Source: Prevotella sp. 885 (GTDB lineage: Bacteria; Bacteroidota; Bacteroidia; Bacteroidales; Bacteroidaceae). From it: a stretch of DNA of 64,000 nucleotides. The notes under the pieces are model-generated. The model ran no database searches. It was not told the origin of the DNA and saw only the letters and a program-made list of their open reading frames with translations. The stretch lies in contig NZ_NOVE01000001.1 in NCBI RefSeq assembly GCF_002265625.1, positions 140,447 through 204,446 of the forward strand, written 5' to 3'. Shown piece after piece: positions 1 to 8,111 of this stretch. Each line of letters opens with the position of its first letter. Within the stretch, counting starts at the first letter, position 1. Both the position numbers and the translations under genes were made by a program.

Positions 1-1353
1 ACCGAGGCAGGCAAGATAGAGCGAGAGTCCGAGCTTGCGAAGCATCAGCGATGCGGAACGTGTGGTATAGGTGATAACGCGCAGACGCGAACCGAGAGCA
101 CCGACGATGATACCCATGATGATAGGACCTCCGGCGATGCCGAGCTTCACCGGCGAACTCATTCCCGGCAGGCTGATTGGTATCATTCCGAGAGCCAGAC
201 CCATGAGCAGTCCGAAGAAGATGGCGCCGAGGTTAGGCTCGTTCAGTCTGCCCATAGCATTGCCGAGGAACGCCTCGGCGTGGTCGATGTCCTCCGGTGT
301 GCCCACCACGGTAAGGCGGTCGCCATACTGGAGGTGGAGCGAGTCGGTGGCAAGGAGCTTGATGTCGCCTCGCATTATGCGGCTTACGTTTACGCCGTAG
401 GTCTCGCGCATGTGCAGCGAGCCGAGCGTTTTCGAGTTGAGCTTGGTGCGTGTCATGACGATGACGCGGCTCTCGACGGTGGAGTCGATGGCGTTCCAGT
501 CAATCTTGTCGCGGTTCCAATCCTTCTCCACGTGTTTTCCGAAGAGAATGTCCATTACCGGCACCTCGTCACGTGTGGTGACTATGAGGATGTTGTCGTT
601 CTCCATCATGACGGTCTGCGCCATCGGCACGATAACCTTGCCGTTTCGCCAGATGCGCGAGATGATGAAGTGGCGCTGTGATGTCTGCGCTATTTCGGCG
701 ATGGTCAGTCCCACAATGGCAGGATTTACCACCACGAACTGTCCGATATACGTATTGTCCTCGTCGCTGTGGCTGTGCGGAATGAGGTCTTCGGGCTTCA
801 CAAGGGTCTTGCGAAGCAATATCATAGCGAAGATGACGCCAACTACACCGAGCGGATAAGTGACGGCACAGCCGAGTGCGGCGCCGCTGCTCGATACGTG
901 TGCGGAGATAAGAGCCTGCTGTGCGGCACCGAGAGCAGGCGTATTGGTGGTGGCACCGCAGAGGATGCCGACCATATCGGGGATGGTTATGCCCGTAACA
1001 AGACAGAGCACCAGAGCCATAACCGTTCCGAGGAGGATGATGGCGAAGCCCCATAGGTTGAGCGCTATGCCCTCATCGCGCATCAGTCCCACGAAGTTGG
1101 GTCCGACGTGCAGTCCGAGTGCATACACGAAAATGGATAGTCCGAATGTTTCGGCGAAGCTTGTCATCCCGGGGTCGGCTTCGAGGTGGAGACTACCAGC
1201 GACGATGCCCATGAAGAAGACGAAGGCCACACCAAGCGAAATACCTTTTATTCGAACTTTTCCCATGAAGACGCCTATCGAAACAATCAACGAAAGGAGG
1301 AAACATGTCTGCACGGGGGTGTGATCGATGAAGAGGGAGTTTATCCAGTCCAT
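1..1353 (-). CDS. YidE/AspT-type putative transporter (3' end outside window)
   Basis: Inner-membrane transporter of the aspartate-alanine antiporter / YidE family; substrate unknown. The gene runs off the left edge, so about 451 N-terminal codons are present. Translation begins MDWINSLFIDHTPVQTCFLL and continues with glycine-rich hydrophobic helices over the first ~170 residues. A soluble part follows with two segments resembling RCK_C (TrkA-C) domains (about residues 230-370), for example a segment ending in YGDRLTVVGTPEDI, typical of the central regulatory domains of this family. Hydrophobic helices resume towards the window edge, as expected for the second transporter half. The start is the ATG at 1351-1353, downstream of a promoter-like element. 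Family call is firm; function is inference. Confidence 0.8.
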   Translation of the reverse strand, partial: MDWINSLFIDHTPVQTCFLLSLIVSIGVFMGKVRIKGISLGVAFVFFMGIVAGSLHLEADPGMTSFAETFGLSIFVYALGLHVGPNFVGLMRDEGIALNLWGFAIILLGTVMALVLCLVTGITIPDMVGILCGATTNTPALGAAQQALISAHVSSSGAALGCAVTYPLGVVGVIFAMILLRKTLVKPEDLIPHSHSDEDNTYIGQFVVVNPAIVGLTIAEIAQTSQRHFIISRIWRNGKVIVPMAQTVMMENDNILIVTTRDEVPVMDILFGKHVEKDWNRDKIDWNAIDSTVESRVIVMTRTKLNSKTLGSLHMRETYGVNVSRIMRGDIKLLATDSLHLQYGDRLTVVGTPEDIDHAEAFLGNAMGRLNEPNLGAIFFGLLMGLALGMIPISLPGMSSPVKLGIAGGPIIMGIIVGALGSRLRVITYTTRSASLMLRKLGLSLYLACLG

Positions 1354-1424
1354 ATCTTCTTTGTTTTACTTTCTTTTTACTTTCTTGTGTTTTTAGCTAT
1401 TGAGTGCCGTACACAACGGCTTTG

Positions 1425-1432
1425 CAAAGTTA
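1425..1432 (-). promoter_or_regulatory. Promoter -7 element for YidE-type gene
   Basis: Minus-strand TAACTTTG matches the Bacteroidota -7 consensus TAnnTTTG, 71 bp upstream of the transporter start. I see no good TTTG -33 element at the usual spacing. Confidence 0.4.
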
Positions 1433-1519
1433 CTGATAAAAAACGAGATACGGACCAGTAATAAAAACTAACTTCGCAAAATGCCGTAACAGATAATTTA
1501 TGTCCAGTCAGATACAGAC

Positions 1520-2167
1520 TTATATCTGACCTGCTTCCACTTGTCTTACAATGCGTTCCGTGTATTTGTCCACTCCCTCCGGATCGTACTTCTTCGTCAG
1601 CGAAGCGCCGAAGAGCGAGGCGAAAGCCTGATAGAAGCCGGCGCGGATCGGACCTAAGAATGCCTGGATGAGCTGGTATGACGACGAGTTGCACTCACGA
1701 TATACCAGTTTGATGAGCAGTTTGCCCTGCGAATAGGTCAGCTTCTTCATGCGCGGCGTATATTCCTTGCGTATGCCTTTTTCCACGCGCTTCATGTGTT
1801 CGTCCTTCGACTTCTTGTCAGGCAGCGTCTGAAGGTATTCGTATGTCTCCACAATGATGGAGTTGACCTCCTTGGCGATGGGCAATACCTTCTTGATGTT
1901 AGCCACCAGTCGGTTGTATGCCTGTCGCTGTCTCTCGTCCTTGAACGTCAGTTTGGGGTAGACATAGAGCGTGTTAAGCTCCACGTACTGTATGCTGTCG
2001 TTATCGACAAGCGCCTTGCCCACCTTCACCATCGGCACGAAAACAGGCGAGTCTGAGCCCACCTCGCTGTCGTCAGAGGTGACATCGTCCTGTGCAGCCG
2101 CCGTCATACATGCCGTGAAGAGCAGCATGACGGTCATCATAAGTATGGTATTTATTCGTTTGAGCAT
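1520..2167 (-). CDS. DUF4294 domain-containing exported protein
   Basis: 215 residues. An N-terminal hydrophobic segment ending in TAAAQ (about residues 8-26) looks like a signal peptide. The body (about residues 60-200) is the charged helical domain known as DUF4294, with YVYPKLTFKDERQRQAYNRL followed by a conserved basic stretch KGIRKEYTPRMKKLTYSQGK. The family is found in Bacteroidota and has no assigned biochemical role. The gene starts 35 bp after the stop of the PAP2 gene on the same strand, so the two are probably co-transcribed, which hints at an envelope role. Function is unknown. Confidence 0.75.
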   Translation of the reverse strand: MLKRINTILMMTVMLLFTACMTAAAQDDVTSDDSEVGSDSPVFVPMVKVGKALVDNDSIQYVELNTLYVYPKLTFKDERQRQAYNRLVANIKKVLPIAKEVNSIIVETYEYLQTLPDKKSKDEHMKRVEKGIRKEYTPRMKKLTYSQGKLLIKLVYRECNSSSYQLIQAFLGPIRAGFYQAFASLFGASLTKKYDPEGVDKYTERIVRQVEAGQI

Positions 2168-2202
2168 AGCTTTTATTGTTTTAATTGACGTGCTGAATTA
2201 GC

Positions 2203-3159
2203 TTAGAACACCATTGCAACGTTCACTCCGGCTGCCTTGTCCTGATAATACGGCATGCCGAAGAATGCTGTACGCTTCATGCGCTTGCTGCAGTCCGACT
2301 TGCGGAAGAGTTTGGGATAGAGCCAGTAAGCGAACTTTGTGGAGAGCATGCCCACGGCAGCGCCAGCCAATACGTCGTTTGCCCAGTGGCGGTCATTGTG
2401 CATACGCAGGTAAGCCACGGCTGCAGAGAGTCCGTAAGCCGTGTATCCTATCCACGGATGGGTGGTGCGATATTCCTGATAGAGCATCTCTGCGCCCACG
2501 AAAGCCGTGGCGGTATGTCCTGACGGAAACGAGTTGCGCGATGACGAATCGGGGCGTTTCTCCTTAAAGGTATATTTAGCCACATTCACCACCGCTGCCA
2601 TCGTTGCGTAAGACATCATCATTATGATGGCGCGATCCTTGAAGGCATGCTGTCCTTTCACGCCACAGAGTCCCAGTCCGAGCGTCAGCGCAGCCGGGGC
2701 GTACTGCATGTAGTTGTCGATGGATGTCTTGTTCAGTCCTTTCTGCGAGAACGTGTTGTGCAGATTCTTGCGCAGATTCTTTCCCCACGAAGCGTTCACG
2801 CAGATTGCGCCGAAGACTGCCACGCCTCCAGGAATCAGCCATTCGGCTGCACGGAAGTGGTGTGTCGGGTCTTCTTTGTCTTTGTAAGGATCGTAACTGA
2901 AGGCGCTGTCCAGATTTTCGGCAGCCCCGCCGTAAGGATATGTAGCCACGGCAGCCGTGTCCGCAGCTACTGTCTTCTCGTTGATAACGGAGTCAGCGGC
3001 GCTGAAAAGCGAGTCGCCCTCATAGTCAAAACCGTCTGCTGCTGTGCTGACCGTGTCGGCAGCGAAGCCCTCGTCATAGGATTTGGCGTTGGCGTTAAGC
3101 GAGAGGAGTGTCATGACAAGGCTCAAAGCCATCGTCATTATAGTGTTGTTCTTGTTCAT
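2203..3159 (-). CDS. PAP2 superfamily phosphatase, exported/membrane
   Basis: Acid phosphatase of the PAP2 family, probably acting on a lipid phosphate or pyrophosphate in the envelope. All three signature motifs are present: K-x6-RP (KYTFKEKRP), PSGH, and R-x5-H-x3-D (RMHNDRHWAND), in order in the C-terminal half. A signal peptide covers the first ~26 residues and hydrophobic segments lie between motifs. I chose the ATG at 3157-3159 (MNKNNTIMTM) rather than an upstream in-frame ATG because the upstream one lies within the promoter at 3181-3213. An acidic stretch of about 80 residues separates the signal peptide from the catalytic domain. The substrate (lipid A phosphate, undecaprenyl pyrophosphate or phosphatidyl glycerophosphate) cannot be told from sequence. 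Confidence 0.85.
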   Translation of the reverse strand: MNKNNTIMTMALSLVMTLLSLNANAKSYDEGFAADTVSTAADGFDYEGDSLFSAADSVINEKTVAADTAAVATYPYGGAAENLDSAFSYDPYKDKEDPTHHFRAAEWLIPGGVAVFGAICVNASWGKNLRKNLHNTFSQKGLNKTSIDNYMQYAPAALTLGLGLCGVKGQHAFKDRAIIMMMSYATMAAVVNVAKYTFKEKRPDSSSRNSFPSGHTATAFVGAEMLYQEYRTTHPWIGYTAYGLSAAVAYLRMHNDRHWANDVLAGAAVGMLSTKFAYWLYPKLFRKSDCSKRMKRTAFFGMPYYQDKAAGVNVAMVF

Positions 3160-3180
3160 AATCTGTTGGTTATAAAGTTG

Positions 3181-3213
3181 CAAAGTTAGCAAAAAAGTCT
3201 CAGACAGCGCAAA
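3181..3213 (-). promoter_or_regulatory. Bacteroidota-type promoter for PAP2-DUF4294
   Basis: On the minus strand TTTG (3210-3213), 21 bp, then TAACTTTG (3181-3188). This is close to the consensus of the Bacteroidota primary sigma factor and fixes the start of the PAP2 gene downstream of it. Confidence 0.6.
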
Positions 3214-3286
3214 TACAACAAAGGATATTCACAAACAGGCAGAACAAACAAAATAATTACGCTCAGACGCGGAAGCAACGAATAAA

Positions 3287-3403
3287 ATATTGCCTTAGAC
3301 GGCGAAACAAAGAATCTTATCTGTAACGAATTATTGGATTTGAATACAGCCAAAATTCGTAAATTAGAGATAAATTTCGTTGTTTCGCCGTCTAAGGCAA
3401 TAT
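3287..3403. repeat. Perfect 24-bp inverted repeat with extended imperfect arms
   Basis: Arms at 3287-3310 and 3380-3403 are exact reverse complements, core CTTAGACGGCGAAACAA. The 69 bp between them hold further weaker complementarity (ATCTTATCTGTAACGAAT against its partner), so the whole 117 bp could fold into one long stem. It lies between the DUF554 stop and the PAP2 promoter. It could be a small non-autonomous element or a terminator with long arms. Confidence 0.7.
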
Positions 3404-3419
3404 ATACTTAACTTCCTGT

Positions 3420-4118
3420 TTAGAAGTGGATGCCTAAATTGGCGAGTAATGCTCTTACAGCGAAGAACACCATTGGCATGAAGAGTGCGGGGAGAAGGTT
3501 GATGGTCTTGCAGTCCTTGATGTGCAATATGCCCAAGCCCGAAGCGGCAATGAGGATACCACCCACTACCGACACCTCGCAGATGAGTTCTTCGGAGATG
3601 AGGTCGCGCGAAAGGAGTGCCAAGCCGAAGATGGATGACATCCATATAAAGACAACCACACCGACGAGCGCGATGCCGAAACCGTAGGACGACGCCAGCA
3701 CGAGGACAGTTACGAAGTTGAGCGTGGCGGCGGTCATAAGATATGTGTTATCGTTGTAAAGCGCACTCATCACGGGGCCCATCATGGCAAGCGTTCCGAC
3801 GCAGCAGAGCAGCACACCGGTGGTGATGCCCTCTCCGAGGTTAGATCCCGAGATGCTTCGTGTGGCGTTTTCCATGCGCTGGTCCATCTTGAGGAGAGTT
3901 CCTATGAGTCCGCCAATGGACAGACAGAAGATGAAGAGCACTGGATACTGTGTTTTCTGCATACTTTCTATGGCGACGTTCATACCTAAGGTGATGGCAC
4001 AAAGTCCCATAGCGGTGTTAAGCACATTTACGTACTTCTCGCTGATGCCTCTCTGAAACAAGGCTCCAAGGGCGCTACCAATAAAGATGGCTACTGCATT
4101 AAGAATGATTGCGAACAT
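3420..4118 (-). CDS. DUF554 family integral membrane protein
   Basis: 232 residues, almost entirely hydrophobic, with about seven membrane segments. The N-terminus (MFAIILNAVAIFIGSALGAL) and the GGLIGTLLKMDQRME and TGVLLCCVGTLAMMGP blocks are typical of the DUF554 (YdfK/YqgA-like) family, whose function is unknown. The gene is single, with its own promoter about 50 bp upstream and a strong terminator separating it from the M16 peptidase gene. No signs of damage or transfer. Confidence 0.85.
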   Translation of the reverse strand: MFAIILNAVAIFIGSALGALFQRGISEKYVNVLNTAMGLCAITLGMNVAIESMQKTQYPVLFIFCLSIGGLIGTLLKMDQRMENATRSISGSNLGEGITTGVLLCCVGTLAMMGPVMSALYNDNTYLMTAATLNFVTVLVLASSYGFGIALVGVVVFIWMSSIFGLALLSRDLISEELICEVSVVGGILIAASGLGILHIKDCKTINLLPALFMPMVFFAVRALLANLGIHF

Positions 4119-4165
4119 GTTGGGGTAAGTAATAGATTTTTCGTTAAACGTTAAAAAAACTTATG

Positions 4166-4197
4166 CAAAGGTAAAGTGAATGCCACAAACCACCAAA
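4166..4197 (-). promoter_or_regulatory. Bacteroidota-type promoter for DUF554 gene
   Basis: Minus strand: TTTG (4194-4197), 20 bp, TACCTTTG (4166-4173), with the DUF554 start at 4118 downstream. Confidence 0.55.
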
Positions 4198-4227
4198 TTT
4201 TAACAAACAAAAAACAGATATGTAACG

Positions 4228-4272
4228 AAAAAAGTCCTGCAAGTACCGTTGTCAGTACTTGCAGGACTTTTA
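4228..4272 (-). terminator. Intrinsic terminator of M16 peptidase gene
   Basis: Stem AAAGTCCTGCAAGTAC pairs with GTACTTGCAGGACTTT across an 8-nt loop and is flanked by A- and T-runs. It lies 45 bp after the M16 stop and is nearly symmetrical. Confidence 0.85.
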
Positions 4273-4316
4273 TATTATCCGAATTATCCGAACGAATGGT
4301 CGTCAGTCAGGATGTC

Positions 4317-7136
4317 TTACTCCTGCGGCAACATTGTCACGGTGATGTGGTTGTTGGCCTTGTTGAACTCCTTCATGAAGTTGCAGATATCCTGCGGTGT
4401 GAGAGCCTCTACAATCTTCTTGTAGTCTGAATGGCTGTCGAAGTTGCGGAAGTAGCTGTCAGCGATAACGCCCATCCAGTAACCGTTGGTCTTAACCTGG
4501 TCGTCAATCTGCTTGAGGACAAACTCCTTGCACTTCTGGAACTTGGCAGCGTCGCAAGTGTTGGCAAGCTTCTGTTCCTCTTCGTTCATGATCTTGATGG
4601 CAATCTCCTTCTTCTCAGGCTTCATTGGGCAGTAAGCGAAGATCTGGAACATGCGGTAGTTGTCCTCAGAGAATGTTGAGCTGCCTGAAGCGCCTACAGA
4701 GTAAGCAGCGCTTTCCTTTTCACGGATCTTGTCGAGATATTCCATAGAGAGCACCTGACCTGCGATGTCGGCGCAGATAGAGTTCTTCAGAGTGTAAGGC
4801 ATTGTGGTGTTGTGCCATATCATGTATGAAGTGGCCTTCGGAGTCTCCTGCTTGCGTGTGAAGGTGTTGTCGATAACACCGGGAGCGATGTCCATTTCGC
4901 GCTTGCTCTTAACCACCTTGCCCTTTGCAGGCAGAGCGCCGAGATACTGGCAGATGAGGTTCTTGATGGTAGCCTCGTCATAGTTGCCTACGATGGTGAA
5001 TGTCCATCCGTTAGCGTTGGCTGTACGCTCCTTAGCAATCTGGAGGATGCGGTCATAGCTGACGTTCTTGAGGCTGTTCACTGTGAGCGGAGCCACGCGC
5101 TTGTTGTGAGCGTAGATAGTGGCAGTGAGCGAGTCAGAGAGAGCCACCTCAGGATTGAGGTCGCGGTCCTTGAGCTGCACCTCATACTGGTTCATCAAGT
5201 TGTCGAACGACTTCTGGTCCTTGTTGATGTTAGTGAAGTAGAGGAAAACCATCTGGAGCATTGTCTCAACGTCCTTCGGTGTTGAGTTACCAGAGATAGA
5301 GGTATACTGCTGGCTTGTGAGCGAGAGGTTGGCGTTGGCAATCTTGCCTGCGAGAGCCTTCTGCAGTTCTGTTGCAGAGAATGCACCGAGTCCGCTTGCG
5401 CCGATTACGTCGTCAAACATCTGGAGGTTAGTGTAGTCTTTCTCGCCGTAGAGAGTCTGACCGCCGAATCCGCGACCGCTGAGGATCACCTGGTCCTTCT
5501 TATAGTCGGTCTTCTTGAGGTTAACGGTCACGCCGTTAGAGAGAGTAAGAGTGGTGTAGCCGAGTGTGGCGTTCTTTGTCTCCTTCTTCACCTTACCTGC
5601 CTTGGGGAGGTTTGTGATGAGCGGTTCGTTCTTCACGTTGTCCACGTAAGCCTGGATGTCAGCTGTGCGTGCAGAGTGGATGGCGTCAATGAGCTGCTCC
5701 TTTGTGGGATATACGTTGCCCTCAGCCTCGTTGCAGAATGCGAGCATCACCATGTTAGAGTCGTTCTCAGGAACGTACTGCTTCATCATCTCGTTGATAA
5801 CCTCAACGGGAATGTTGGGTACAATCTGCTGCATAAGACCGTACTCTACGTCGAGAGACGGCATCGGGTCGCCGTCGAGGAAGTTGTCCTTCAACGGAGC
5901 GTAGAGAGCGTCGTTGGTGCGCTTGTCCTTGTTGCTGTATACCTTATCGAGCATGCTCTTGTATGTCTCCTGGAAGCGTGCATACTCTGTGGCTGTGAAT
6001 CCGAACTTGGCAGCGCGGAGAGCCTCAATGTAAGCAGCCTTGAGAGCATCAGCCGACTTGGCGAGCTCCTTCGGAGTAACGCTGAGGCTGAAGGCGTCCT
6101 TTGTCTTTGCGAAGATGTAGTTGCCGTCGCTTGCTGAAGCGCCTACGTACGGGCAGTCAGCCTCAAGGCTCTTCTCCTGAAGACGGGTGCTGAGCATGTG
6201 CATGGCAGCGTTCTGGGCGTACTGATAGACGAGGTAGTTGGCTGTGTTCTTCATCTCCTCAGGGAAGACGTCATGCTTGATCATGAGGTCAACAGAGTTG
6301 GTGGCCTGCTCCTTGTCCTTGTCGATGATGATGATAGGCTCGGCATTGTCGGGCACCTGCTCTGCTACGATGGGAGCGGGGTTCTCAGGATTCTTGAACG
6401 ATCCGAAGAGCTCCTTTATCTTCTTCTCTGTGTAGTCAACGTCAACGTTACCTACGACGATGATGGCCTGGTTTGTGGGATGATACCACTTCTCATAGTA
6501 GTCGCGGAGTTCCTTCGGCTTGAAATAGTCGATAACCGACATAAGTCCGATAGGATAACGCAGACCATACTTCGATCCGGGATAGAGAGCGGGGAGGTTG
6601 CGCTCGAACATACGGCTTGATGGGCTGGTACGCAAACGCCACTCCTCGTGGATAACGCCGCGCTCCTCGTCGATCTCCTTGGGGTCGAGTGTGAGACTGT
6701 TCGACCAGTCGCTCAGGATGAGCAGGCAAGAGTCGAGAGCCGACTGACGTTCTGTCGGCACGTTAGAGATATTGTATACGGTTTCGTCTATGGAAGTGTA
6801 AGCGTTGAGGTCACGTCCGAACTGCACACCGATGCTCTCGCAATAGCGGATGACACCGTTGCCGGGGAAGTGCTCTGTGCCGTTGAAGCACATGTGCTCA
6901 AGGAAGTGGGCCAGACCACGCTGTGCTTCTTCCTCCTGGATGGAACCCACCTTCTGCGCAATGTAGAAGTTGGCGCGGTTCTCCGGCCAGTTGTTGTGAC
7001 GGATGTAGTAGGTAAGCCCATTGTCGAGCTTTCCGATACGCACGTCTGGATCGACGGGTAACGTAGGCATCTGCTGTGCCTGTGCCAGCCCTGCAAAGAA
7101 GAGAAGGGCTGCAACCATCAGTTTTCTTAATTTCAT
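4317..7136 (-). CDS. M16 family zinc metallopeptidase (pitrilysin-like, exported)
   Basis: 939-residue zinc peptidase of the insulinase/processing-peptidase family, probably periplasmic. A signal peptide spans residues 1-21. The inverted zinc motif HFLEH is at residues 77-81, with the third ligand in the glutamate-rich EIDEERGVIHEEW segment about 80 residues later. The expected four-domain order is visible: active M16 domain (~35-180), M16_C (~195-390), a second M16 half lacking the zinc motif (~520-660) and a second M16_C (~690-880). Length is usual for single-chain Bacteroidales members. It is transcribed alone, with a promoter element at 7204-7211 and a strong terminator. Substrate unknown; peptide turnover is the likely role. 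Confidence 0.92.
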   Translation of the reverse strand: MKLRKLMVAALLFFAGLAQAQQMPTLPVDPDVRIGKLDNGLTYYIRHNNWPENRANFYIAQKVGSIQEEEAQRGLAHFLEHMCFNGTEHFPGNGVIRYCESIGVQFGRDLNAYTSIDETVYNISNVPTERQSALDSCLLILSDWSNSLTLDPKEIDEERGVIHEEWRLRTSPSSRMFERNLPALYPGSKYGLRYPIGLMSVIDYFKPKELRDYYEKWYHPTNQAIIVVGNVDVDYTEKKIKELFGSFKNPENPAPIVAEQVPDNAEPIIIIDKDKEQATNSVDLMIKHDVFPEEMKNTANYLVYQYAQNAAMHMLSTRLQEKSLEADCPYVGASASDGNYIFAKTKDAFSLSVTPKELAKSADALKAAYIEALRAAKFGFTATEYARFQETYKSMLDKVYSNKDKRTNDALYAPLKDNFLDGDPMPSLDVEYGLMQQIVPNIPVEVINEMMKQYVPENDSNMVMLAFCNEAEGNVYPTKEQLIDAIHSARTADIQAYVDNVKNEPLITNLPKAGKVKKETKNATLGYTTLTLSNGVTVNLKKTDYKKDQVILSGRGFGGQTLYGEKDYTNLQMFDDVIGASGLGAFSATELQKALAGKIANANLSLTSQQYTSISGNSTPKDVETMLQMVFLYFTNINKDQKSFDNLMNQYEVQLKDRDLNPEVALSDSLTATIYAHNKRVAPLTVNSLKNVSYDRILQIAKERTANANGWTFTIVGNYDEATIKNLICQYLGALPAKGKVVKSKREMDIAPGVIDNTFTRKQETPKATSYMIWHNTTMPYTLKNSICADIAGQVLSMEYLDKIREKESAAYSVGASGSSTFSEDNYRMFQIFAYCPMKPEKKEIAIKIMNEEEQKLANTCDAAKFQKCKEFVLKQIDDQVKTNGYWMGVIADSYFRNFDSHSDYKKIVEALTPQDICNFMKEFNKANNHITVTMLPQE

Positions 7137-7203
7137 ATTGTTGTTTATTTGGTTGATATTTCTTGTTTAAGGTTTAGTAGTCAGATTGCGGATTATACGG
7201 ATG

Positions 7204-7211
7204 CAAAGTTA
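7204..7211 (-). promoter_or_regulatory. Promoter -7 element for M16 peptidase
   Basis: Minus-strand TAACTTTG, about 67 bp upstream of the start codon. No clear -33 TTTG at the usual distance. Confidence 0.45.
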
Positions 7212-7309
7212 TATTATATTTTCGAAATTAAAAGAATTATAGATATTATTTCGGCGAAAAATCTACTATTTATAAACAAAATAGAATTTTATTAACATAT
7301 CACTTAATC

Positions 7310-7951
7310 CTAACTCCTGATTTCTATATCTGCGAATTTGTCCACTATTATGTCTGCCCCTGCTTCTTCGAGGCTTTCTTTTGTGCCGTTGCCGTAGGTT
7401 ACTCCGACGGTGGTGCATCCGGCGTTGCGTCCCATGAGTATGTCGAAGTGGGTGTCGCCGATAACGATGGCGTCTTCGGGATTGAGATTAAAGTGACGGA
7501 GTGTCTTGATGACGGGTTCGGCATCGGGCTTGGCATGTGTGACGTCTTCGGCGGCGATGATGTAGGTTATGATGTCGTCAAGACGGAAGGAGCGGATGAA
7601 GTCGATGACAGACTGTCTGCCGCGGCTTGTGGCTATGGTGAGTATCATGCCGCTCCCATACATCTGTCTGAGCGTGTCTGCCACTCCGGGAAACATCTTC
7701 ACGCCTATTCTGTCGTTCACTTCGAAGAAGAGACGGCGGTAGCAGGCTGTACATTCCGCTGCCTTCTCTGCGTCCATCGGCTCCAGTACGGGGAAGGCTT
7801 CCACGAGGGGCAGTCCTATTGTGGCGGCTATCTCTTCGTCTGTGTGCTGCGCCATGTGCATGGCGTCGAATGTGCGATGGAATGTGGCAAGTATGACGGG
7901 GCGTGTGTCGGCGATGGTGCCGTCAAAGTCGAGTATTGCGATTTTCTTCAT
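7310..7951 (-). CDS. HAD superfamily hydrolase, phosphoglycolate phosphatase-like
   Basis: 213-residue cytosolic phosphatase of HAD subfamily I. Motif I is DFDGT at residues 8-12 (D8 nucleophile, D10 acid/base), motif II is ATSRG, the lysine of motif III is in THAKPDAEP, and motif IV is VIGDTHFDILMGRNAG. The alpha-helical cap lies between motifs I and II. The spacing resembles phosphoglycolate phosphatase (Gph) and pyrophosphatase PpaX, which cannot be separated by eye. Single gene with its own promoter at 8000-8031. Confidence 0.88.
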   Translation of the reverse strand: MKKIAILDFDGTIADTRPVILATFHRTFDAMHMAQHTDEEIAATIGLPLVEAFPVLEPMDAEKAAECTACYRRLFFEVNDRIGVKMFPGVADTLRQMYGSGMILTIATSRGRQSVIDFIRSFRLDDIITYIIAAEDVTHAKPDAEPVIKTLRHFNLNPEDAIVIGDTHFDILMGRNAGCTTVGVTYGNGTKESLEEAGADIIVDKFADIEIRS

Positions 7952-7999
7952 TTTATGCTTATATTCTTAAAACTATTCTCTTATGCGTTTTATCGTCTG

Positions 8000-8031
8000 C
8001 AAAGTTAATTATTCTGCCTCAAACCGACAAA
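8000..8031 (-). promoter_or_regulatory. Bacteroidota-type promoter for HAD phosphatase
   Basis: Minus strand: TTTG (8028-8031), 20 bp, TAACTTTG (8000-8007), about 50 bp upstream of the start. One of the best promoter matches in the window. Confidence 0.65.
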
Positions 8032-8043
8032 CCTCATAAACAC

Positions 8044-8077
8044 AAAAAAAGGAGCGAACCCCGAAAGGTTCGCCCCC
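8044..8077 (-). terminator. Intrinsic terminator of susCD operon
   Basis: On the minus strand, a G/C stem (GGGCGAACC with GGTTCGCTCC, loop TTTC) is followed by a run of seven T. It lies 35 bp beyond the SusD stop. Confidence 0.85.
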
Positions 8078-8111
8078 ATATTATTATAAGAATGTGAGAT
8101 ATGTCATTCTC

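Noticed and set aside
7310..7951. Calling the HAD protein Gph outright
   Set aside because: The motifs are shared with PpaX and other HAD-I phosphatases, so only a family-level call is justified.
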